DNA of 10,450 bases from Pseudomonas sp. (GTDB lineage: Bacteria > Pseudomonadota > Gammaproteobacteria > Pseudomonadales > Pseudomonadaceae): NCBI GenBank assembly GCA_007117785.1, contig SKFV01000160.1:1-10450 (forward strand), in the 5' to 3' direction. Numbering within the stretch: position 1 is the stretch's first letter; every line of letters begins with the position of its first letter. This document shows, piece by piece, positions 5,199-10,450 of the stretch. The notes under the pieces were generated by a model. The model did not search any database, was not told the origin of the DNA, and was given only the letters and a program-made list of their open reading frames with translations. A program made the position numbers and the translations under genes.

Positions 5199-6167
5199 AT
5201 GTTGATTCCCAGGCTGAACTACAAGCATCTTTACTACTTCCGCATTATTGCCAAGGATGGCTCCATTTCGGCAGCCAGCGAGCGGTTGGACCTGGCTCCA
5301 CAAACGCTCAGTGGCCAGCTTGCCCAGCTTGAGGTCGAGCTCGGTCAGCGCCTGTTTGAGCGCAAGTCGCGCAGGCTCTGGTTAACTCCTTTTGGTCAGC
5401 AGGTATTCGATTATTGCGAAGCCATGTTCGGGGTTGCCGACAGCTTGCAGGACTTTTTGGCCGCCAAGGGAGAAGCCACGCGGCCGGTGGTGCGCGTTGG
5501 TGTTTCAGCTTCGATTCACAAATTGATTTCCTACCGCTGGCTAAGTGAGTTCTATCAGTTCGACCCGGCGGCCTATCTGATTTGCCATACCGGCAACAGC
5601 GAACAGCAGTTTCAGGAATTGCGCACGCGCAAACTGGATTTGTTGCTGACCGATCAGTTGAAGCTGGTTGACGAGCTGCATCAGCTTGAACTGTGCGAAT
5701 TGATGAGCTCAGGATTGTCGCTGTTTGCCTGTCCGTCACTGGCTGCGCGGTTGCGGCCGGGCCTGCCACAGAGTCTCAGTGGTGAGCGACTGCTGGTGAA
5801 TACCCGCAATGCGGTGTATTTCGAGCACTTGGTGAGTTGGTTGAAGCAGCAGGGTATTCATATGCAGCTGGCAGCCGAGATTGATGACAGTGCTCTGATC
5901 AAGGTGTTTGGCTCCCAGGGGCAGGCGATTTTTGCCGCGCCCAGTCATATTGCCGAGGAGGTTTGCCGGCAATATCGTGTGGAGGTGCTCTGGGATGTCC
6001 CAGCTGTGCGGGACCGGGTCTTTATGGTCGGCTTGGCTGGCGCGCTGGATAGCCCCTTGATCGCTCACTTCAAACGGGTTGCTCGCCGCGAGGCCGAGTC
6101 GATGACGCATTCTGCAGATGCCATTGACGCTACGCTGTCGACAGGCAAGTCAGATAATGCCGATTAA
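5199..6167 (+). CDS. LysR-family transcriptional regulator, NhaR-like
   Basis: 322 aa. A DNA-binding regulator with an N-terminal winged helix-turn-helix (about 6-65; LNYKHLYYF then GSISAASERLDLAPQTLSGQ) and a C-terminal LysR sensor domain. LNYKHLYYF, the PQT-x-SGQ recognition turn and the block beginning EIDDSALIKVFG (from 227) resemble E. coli NhaR, which activates the Na+/H+ antiporter gene nhaA. No nhaA is present in the window, so the target and ligand are unknown. Start choice is unsure: AGGAG (5191-5195) abuts an ATG at 5196, is 3 bases from ATG 5199, and is an ideal 6 bases from an in-frame TTG at 5202; all three give the same domain. It is coupled to the upstream small gene and convergent with recN, 26 bases apart, with no clear terminator between them. 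Confidence 0.88.
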   Translation: MLIPRLNYKHLYYFRIIAKDGSISAASERLDLAPQTLSGQLAQLEVELGQRLFERKSRRLWLTPFGQQVFDYCEAMFGVADSLQDFLAAKGEATRPVVRVGVSASIHKLISYRWLSEFYQFDPAAYLICHTGNSEQQFQELRTRKLDLLLTDQLKLVDELHQLELCELMSSGLSLFACPSLAARLRPGLPQSLSGERLLVNTRNAVYFEHLVSWLKQQGIHMQLAAEIDDSALIKVFGSQGQAIFAAPSHIAEEVCRQYRVEVLWDVPAVRDRVFMVGLAGALDSPLIAHFKRVARREAESMTHSADAIDATLSTGKSDNAD

Positions 6168-6193
6168 GGCGTCAGGCTTTGCATCGCCCCTGA

Positions 6194-7876
6194 TCAGGCG
6201 TCGGCCTGAGCCGAGGCTGCCAACAGCTTGCGCGCATGCGCCAGGGATTCATCAGTCAGGTCGATACCGCCAAGCATGCGAGCGATTTCCTGTACCCGGG
6301 TCTGGTCGTGCAGGTTGTCGATGCAGGTACGCGTCGAGTGCTTGCTCTGTTCCTTGCGCACAAACAGGTGCTGATGGCCTTGAGCGGCAACCTGGGGCAA
6401 ATGGGTGACAGTAATCACCTGGCCATTGGCGCCGAGTTGGCGCAGTAATTGGCCGACAATTTCTGCGGTCGGGCCGCCAATCCCCACGTCCACTTCGTCG
6501 AATACCAGGGTCGGGGTGCGCGAGGTTTGCGCGGTGACCACCTGGATCGCCAGGCTGATACGTGACAGCTCGCCCCCGGAAGCGACCTTGGCCAGTGGTT
6601 TGCACGGTTGGCCAGGGTTGCTGCTGACCAGAAATTCAACATTTTCCAGCCCCTGCGGTGGGTAACGATCGGCTTCCAGGGGTGATAATTGCAACTCGAC
6701 GCGGCCGCCCGGCATGCCCAGTTGCTGGATATTATGGCTGACTGCCTTGGCCAGTTTGCTGGCTGCCTTGGTGCGCGCAGCACTGAGTTTACCGGCCAGT
6801 TGCTGGTAATGTTCGCGATAAGCCTGCAATTCGTCCTGCAGGCGTTCGATGTCGGCATCCTGTTGTTGAAAGCGTTCCAGCTCGTCATTCAGTTGCTGTT
6901 GCAGTTCATTCAACTGTTCGGGCTGGGTGCGGTGTTTGCGCGCCAGTTCATAGAGGGCGCTCAGGCGTTCTTCCACGTCCTGCTGGCGAGCCGGGTCGGC
7001 TTCGAAGTGATCCAGATAGCGATTCAGCTCGCCCATGGCTTCTTCGACCTGAATCTGCGCGCTGGCGAGCAGGTTCTGCGCTTCCTGCAGGTGGCGGCTG
7101 TGTTCACTGATGCCATCAAGCCGGCTCAGGCTGGCATTCAGTGATTGCAACACGCTTCCGCTGTCACTTTCACTGCACAGGCTGGTGATCTGCTGGCAGT
7201 TGTGCAGGATCTGTTCTGCGCTTGCCAGCTCGCGCTGCTCCATCTCCAGCTGCGCCAGCTCACCTTCCTGCAAGCCCAGGTTGTCGAGCTCTTCCAGTTG
7301 GTAGCTGAGCAATTGCTGACGTGCGGTCTGTTCTTCGTTGCTTTGGCTAGCCTGTTGCAGCGCCTGCTCGGTCTGCCGGCAGCGCTGTGCAGCCAACTGT
7401 ACCTGGCGGGCCAGTTCGCCGTGGCCGGCGTAGTCATCCAGCAGGCGACGATGCGTGTCGGTTTTCAGCAGGGACTGGTGTTCGTGCTGGCTGTGAATGT
7501 CGATCAGCATTTCACCCAGGCTGCGCAGATCCTGCTGCGGGCAGGGGCTGCCGTTGATATAGCCGCGTGAACGGCCTTCGGCGGTAATCACCCGCCGCAG
7601 AATGACCTGGTCATCTGAGTCCAGATCGCGCTCCTGCAGCCAGACGCGGGCTTCACTGATGTTGCTGATGTCAAAGGTGGCGAGGATGTCGGCCTTGTCA
7701 CTACCGGGGCGCACGGCGCCACTGTCGGCACGGTCACCGAGGGTCAGCGCGAGGGCGTCGAGCATGATGGACTTGCCCGCGCCGGTTTCACCGGACACCG
7801 CGGTCATGCCGAGCTGAAAATCCAGTTCCAGGTGGTCGACAATGGCGTAATTGTTCACCGCAAGGTGCACCAGCAT
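6194..7876 (-). CDS. recN: DNA repair ATPase RecN
   Basis: 560 aa, close to E. coli RecN (553). RecN is an SMC-like ATPase that acts early in RecA-dependent repair of double-strand breaks, probably holding DNA ends or sister chromosomes together. Walker A GETGAGKS is at 29-36, the ABC signature ASGGELS at 432-438, Walker B ending FDEVD at 459-463, and the switch histidine H492 in THLPQVAA. Between Walker A and the signature lies a Gln/Glu/Leu-rich, coiled-coil-like stretch, about 170-400. The start is fixed by AAGGAG 7 to 8 bases upstream and by the conserved MLVHLAVNNYAIVDHLELDF opening; a longer frame reaching 7954 would run through the promoter and LexA box. It is SOS-regulated by the LexA site at 7901-7916 and divergent from grpE. 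Confidence 0.98.
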   Translation of the reverse strand: MLVHLAVNNYAIVDHLELDFQLGMTAVSGETGAGKSIMLDALALTLGDRADSGAVRPGSDKADILATFDISNISEARVWLQERDLDSDDQVILRRVITAEGRSRGYINGSPCPQQDLRSLGEMLIDIHSQHEHQSLLKTDTHRRLLDDYAGHGELARQVQLAAQRCRQTEQALQQASQSNEEQTARQQLLSYQLEELDNLGLQEGELAQLEMEQRELASAEQILHNCQQITSLCSESDSGSVLQSLNASLSRLDGISEHSRHLQEAQNLLASAQIQVEEAMGELNRYLDHFEADPARQQDVEERLSALYELARKHRTQPEQLNELQQQLNDELERFQQQDADIERLQDELQAYREHYQQLAGKLSAARTKAASKLAKAVSHNIQQLGMPGGRVELQLSPLEADRYPPQGLENVEFLVSSNPGQPCKPLAKVASGGELSRISLAIQVVTAQTSRTPTLVFDEVDVGIGGPTAEIVGQLLRQLGANGQVITVTHLPQVAAQGHQHLFVRKEQSKHSTRTCIDNLHDQTRVQEIARMLGGIDLTDESLAHARKLLAASAQADA

Positions 7877-7900
7877 GGGCTCTCTCCTTCGAAATCCGGT

Positions 7901-7937
7901 CTGGTTATTTATACAGTACTTTTTCTGCGTCTGGCAA
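7901..7937 (-). promoter_or_regulatory. recN SOS promoter with LexA box
   Basis: On the reverse strand CTGTATAAATAACCAG (7901-7916) matches 14 of 16 bases of the Pseudomonas LexA-box consensus CTGTATAAATATACAG; one half-site has CCAG in place of ACAG. It covers the -10 TATAAA (7908-7913), which is 18 bases from a -35 TTGCCA (7932-7937). LexA binding would block polymerase directly. The start codon is about 25 bases downstream of the box. Confidence 0.88.
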
Positions 7938-7962
7938 GTGCGGAAAAATCCCACGGCGTTGA

Positions 7963-7993
7963 CCCTTGAAGCTGCCGCATCCTGTCCCCATAT
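7963..7993 (+). promoter_or_regulatory. Sigma32 heat-shock promoter of grpE
   Basis: CCCTTGAA (7963-7970) and CCCCATAT (7986-7993) match the sigma32 (RpoH) consensus CTTGAA and CCCCATNT with a 15-base spacer. Initiation near 8000 would leave a leader of about 49 bases before grpE. It lies back to back with the recN promoter. Confidence 0.9.
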
Positions 7994-8048
7994 AGTTAGC
8001 AGTCAATGCGAAACGGGCTTGTCGCCCACTGTATTACAGGAGATCAGT

Positions 8049-8624
8049 ATGGCGGATGAACAGAAGCAGGATCAGCAGGCCGGTGAACCGACCGAGCAGC
8101 AGGATATGGCGGCTGAGAATGATCTTGAGGCGCAGGTTGCCAGTCTCGAGGAGCAGTTGGCCGAAGCGCAGGATCAGCTGATGCGTGCTGCCGCTGATGT
8201 GCAGAATGCTCGCCGCCGAGCTGAACAGGATGTCGAGAAGGCGCACAAGTTTGCGCTGGAAAAGTTCGCCAATGACCTGTTGCCGGTGCTCGATAGCCTG
8301 GAGCGCGGGCTGGAATTGTCTGACGCGAATGACACGGCGATCAAGCCGATGCGTGAAGGCATCGAGCTGACGCTGAAAATGTTTGCCGACACCCTGGGCC
8401 GCTTCAATGTGGCTGCAGTCAATCCGGAGGGTGAGCCCTTCAATCCGGATCTGCATCAGGCGATGGCGATGGAAGAGAGCGCCAAGGTTGAGCCGAATAC
8501 TGTGCTCAAGGTGTTCCAGAAAGGCTACACCCTGAGTGGACGCTTGCTGCGTCCGGCCATGGTGGTGGTGAGCAAGGCAGCCAGTGCCAAGCCGGATACA
8601 CCAACAATTGACGAACAGGCTTGA
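8049..8624 (+). CDS. grpE: Nucleotide exchange factor GrpE
   Basis: 191 aa, normal length. GrpE is a homodimer that releases ADP from DnaK and so drives the cytosolic Hsp70 cycle; it also acts as a thermosensor. An acidic, Gln-rich N-terminus leads into a long helix (about 23-85, heptad-like Leu/Ala/Glu pattern) used for dimerization. The C-terminal beta domain carries the family signature FNPDLHQAMAMEES and then TVLKVFQKGYTLSGRLLRPA. ATG 8049 has AGGAGA (8038-8043) 5 bases upstream; a longer frame extending to 7851 would read through the heat-shock promoter and is rejected. It is followed by dnaK after 89 bases. The stop codon lies inside a second sigma32-like promoter. Confidence 0.98.
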   Translation: MADEQKQDQQAGEPTEQQDMAAENDLEAQVASLEEQLAEAQDQLMRAAADVQNARRRAEQDVEKAHKFALEKFANDLLPVLDSLERGLELSDANDTAIKPMREGIELTLKMFADTLGRFNVAAVNPEGEPFNPDLHQAMAMEESAKVEPNTVLKVFQKGYTLSGRLLRPAMVVVSKAASAKPDTPTIDEQA

Positions 8625-8648
8625 AATCAGCCGCAGCGGCCCCATTAA
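8620..8648 (+). promoter_or_regulatory. Candidate internal sigma32 promoter for dnaK
   Basis: CTTGAA (8620-8625) overlaps the grpE stop codon, and CCCCATTAA (8640-8648) follows after a 14-base spacer, close to the sigma32 consensus in both elements and in spacing. Initiation near 8655 would give dnaK a leader of about 58 bases. The -10 also forms the left arm of a short inverted repeat, GCCCC (8639-8643) with GGGGC (8650-8654), which in a grpE read-through transcript would be a 5-bp hairpin without a T tract. Confidence 0.7.
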
Positions 8649-8670
8649 CGGGGCATGACAGTTAAACCCA

Positions 8671-8689
8671 GCCGCCGGGAACCCGCGGC
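8671..8689 (+). other. Stem-loop in the dnaK leader
   Basis: GCCGC (8671-8675) pairs with GCGGC (8685-8689), extended by GG/CC across a one-base bulge to a GAAC loop. It lies 10 bases upstream of the dnaK ribosome site GGAGAG (8700-8705). It could stabilise the dnaK mRNA or affect its translation; no function is shown. Confidence 0.4.
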
Positions 8690-8713
8690 CAATTGATTCG
8701 GAGAGAAAGTATT

Positions 8714-10450
8714 ATGGGCAAGATCATCGGTATTGACCTGGGGACTACCAACTCCTGTGTCGCGATTATGGAAAACGGCAAGGCCAAGGTTATCGAGAAC
8801 GCCGAGGGTGCGCGCACCACGCCGTCCATCGTTGCCTACAGCAACGACGGTGAGACGCTGGTCGGTCAGTCCGCCAAGCGTCAGTCGGTCACCAATCCGC
8901 ACAACACCCTGTTTGCGGTGAAGCGCCTGATCGGCCGCCGTTTTGACGAAGAAGTTGTGCAGAAAGACATCAAGCTGGTGCCTTACAAGATCGTCAAGGC
9001 CGATAACGGTGACGCCTGGGTTGAAGCCAAAGGCGAGAAAATGGCGCCGCCGCAGGTGTCTGCCGAAGTATTGAAGAAAATGAAGAAAACCGCCGAAGAC
9101 TACCTCGGCGAGTCGGTGACTGAAGCGGTGATTACCGTTCCGGCCTACTTCAATGACAGCCAGCGTCAGGCGACCAAGGATGCCGGCCGCATTGCCGGCC
9201 TGGAAGTCAAGCGCATCATCAATGAGCCGACGGCTGCTGCACTGGCCTATGGCATGGACAAGGCGCGTGGCGACTCCACCATTGTGGTCTACGACCTGGG
9301 TGGCGGTACCTTCGACGTGTCCGTGATCGAGATTGCCGAAGTGGATGGCGAGCACCAGTTCGAGGTGTTGGCGACCAACGGTGATACGTTCCTTGGTGGT
9401 GAAGATTTCGACATCCGTCTGATTGATTATCTGGCTGACGAGTTCAAGAAAGACAGTGGTGTGGATCTGCACAACGATCCGCTGGCCCTGCAGCGCCTGA
9501 AAGAAGCCGCAGAAAAAGCCAAGATCGAGTTGTCGTCCAGCCAGCAGACCGAAGTCAACCTGCCGTACATCACGGCTGATGCCTCTGGTCCCAAGCACCT
9601 GGCGGTTAAAGTCACGCGCTCCAAGCTGGAATCGCTGGTTGAAGACCTGATTACCCGCAGCCTTGAGCCGTGCAAAGTGGCTATGAAAGATGCTGGCATC
9701 GACATCAGTGAGCTGAGTGAAGTGATTCTGGTCGGTGGGCAGACCCGTATGCCGCTGGTACAGAAAGCGGTGACTGAGTTCTTCGGCAAAGAACCGCGTA
9801 AAGACGTTAACCCGGATGAAGCGGTGGCCGTGGGCGCTGCGATTCAGGGTGCGGTTCTGTCTGGCGACGTTAAAGACGTGTTGCTGCTCGACGTGACCCC
9901 GCTGTCGCTGGGTATTGAAACCATGGGCGGCGTGATGACCTCGCTGATCGAGAAGAACACCACTATCCCGACCAAGAAGTCGCAGGTGTTCTCGACCGCC
10001 GATGACAACCAGACTGCGGTAACCATCCATGTGTTGCAGGGTGAGCGCAAGCAAGCCGGGCAGAACAAGTCGCTGGGTCGCTTTGATCTGGCCGACATTC
10101 CGCCGGCACCGCGTGGCATGCCGCAGATCGAGGTCAGCTTTGATCTGGATGCCAACGGCATTCTCAACGTGTCAGCCAAAGACAAGGCGACCGGCAAGGA
10201 ACAGTCGATTATCATCAAGGCCTCTTCCGGCTTGACGGATGAAGAGATCGAGAAGATGGTGCAAGATGCCGAGGCAAATGCCGAGGAAGATCGCAAGTTC
10301 GAGGAGCTGGTGACTACCCGCAACCAGGGTGATCAGCTGCTGCACGCGACACGCAAGACGCTGACCGAAGCCGGTGACAAGGCGACTGATGACGAAAAGG
10401 CCGCCATTGAAACGGCCTTGACCGACCTCGAAGCTGCCCTCAAGGGTGAC
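8714..10450 (+). CDS. dnaK: Chaperone DnaK (Hsp70), 3' end outside window
   Basis: The first 579 codons, in frame to the last base; about 60 residues of the usual 635-640 are missing. DnaK is the ATP-driven cytosolic Hsp70 that binds exposed hydrophobic peptides, working with DnaJ and GrpE; it also restrains sigma32. The ATPase domain opens GKIIGIDLGTTNSCVA (2-17), with the phosphate loop DLGGGTFDVS from D194 (T199 is the autophosphorylation site). The interdomain linker VLLLDVTPLSLGIE contains D393, at the same number as in E. coli, so there are no net insertions up to there. The substrate-binding beta domain and part of the helical lid follow. The ATG has GGAGAG 8 bases upstream. It follows grpE in the same operon and may have its own heat-shock promoter at 8620. 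dnaJ is expected beyond the window edge. Confidence 0.98.
   Translation, partial: MGKIIGIDLGTTNSCVAIMENGKAKVIENAEGARTTPSIVAYSNDGETLVGQSAKRQSVTNPHNTLFAVKRLIGRRFDEEVVQKDIKLVPYKIVKADNGDAWVEAKGEKMAPPQVSAEVLKKMKKTAEDYLGESVTEAVITVPAYFNDSQRQATKDAGRIAGLEVKRIINEPTAAALAYGMDKARGDSTIVVYDLGGGTFDVSVIEIAEVDGEHQFEVLATNGDTFLGGEDFDIRLIDYLADEFKKDSGVDLHNDPLALQRLKEAAEKAKIELSSSQQTEVNLPYITADASGPKHLAVKVTRSKLESLVEDLITRSLEPCKVAMKDAGIDISELSEVILVGGQTRMPLVQKAVTEFFGKEPRKDVNPDEAVAVGAAIQGAVLSGDVKDVLLLDVTPLSLGIETMGGVMTSLIEKNTTIPTKKSQVFSTADDNQTAVTIHVLQGERKQAGQNKSLGRFDLADIPPAPRGMPQIEVSFDLDANGILNVSAKDKATGKEQSIIIKASSGLTDEEIEKMVQDAEANAEEDRKFEELVTTRNQGDQLLHATRKTLTEAGDKATDDEKAAIETALTDLEAALKGD

Noticed and set aside
6194..6209. TCAGGC-GTCG-GCCTGA hairpin between the LysR gene and recN as a two-way terminator
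   Set aside because: There is no T tract on either strand and the hairpin lies in the last codons of recN, so intrinsic termination is not supported.
8029..8039. CTGTATTACAG as a second LexA site before grpE
   Set aside because: A LexA box needs 8 bases between CTGT and ACAG; here there are 3. It also overlaps the grpE ribosome site.
7851..8048. Longer grpE reading frame starting at 7851
   Set aside because: It would run through the recN start, the LexA box and the sigma32 promoter; ATG 8049 has a proper ribosome site and gives the family length.
8645..10054. 469-codon open frame on the reverse strand opposite dnaK
   Set aside because: It lies fully antisense to a strongly conserved dnaK and is a consequence of its codon bias. 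Such antisense frames of Hsp70 genes were once mislabelled as NAD-specific glutamate dehydrogenase. No ribosome site or known domain was seen.

Overview
The window is a chromosomal housekeeping segment of a gammaproteobacterium, most likely a Pseudomonadaceae member (Pseudomonas or Halopseudomonas). From memory, the order smpB / ratA-rnfH / bamE(omlA) / fur / recN / grpE-dnaK matches the smpB-to-dnaK block of Pseudomonas aeruginosa. The Fur protein carries the Pseudomonas-type metal ligands and lacks the CxxC pair of the Escherichia coli type. The rank is inferred from gene order and protein wording, not from a database search.

Layout. A reverse-strand EthA/AlmA-like flavin Baeyer-Villiger monooxygenase (57-1580) lies downstream of a strong terminator that ends the reverse-strand smpB transcript. 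Divergent from smpB is the overlapping pair ratA-rnfH (2500-3250), which ends 2 bases from the convergent lipoprotein gene bamE. bamE and fur are divergent and share a 91-base promoter region. After fur come three genes that I remember as absent between fur and recN in P. aeruginosa and P. putida: a UPF0114/YqhA-like membrane protein, a small DUF7352-like protein, and a NhaR-like LysR regulator whose start is coupled to the small gene. recN runs convergently toward that regulator. recN and grpE are divergent, and grpE is followed by dnaK, which is cut by the window end after 579 codons.

Regulation is unusually readable. recN has a near-consensus LexA box over a sigma70-type promoter. Facing away from it, grpE has a near-perfect sigma32 promoter. 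A second sigma32-like promoter (CTTGAA, 14 bases, CCCCATTAA) overlaps the grpE stop codon and could drive dnaK separately. smpB has a perfect TATAAT 10 bases from its start codon and no Shine-Dalgarno sequence, suggesting a nearly leaderless mRNA. Two palindromes precede the monooxygenase, one resembling a PsrA-type operator.

The genes cover ribosome rescue (SmpB), outer-membrane assembly (BamE), iron control (Fur), DNA double-strand-break repair (RecN) and protein folding (GrpE, DnaK). No mobile element, CRISPR array, tRNA or rRNA was seen. The least explained part is the three-gene insert between fur and recN. No intergenic stretch exceeds 300 bases.
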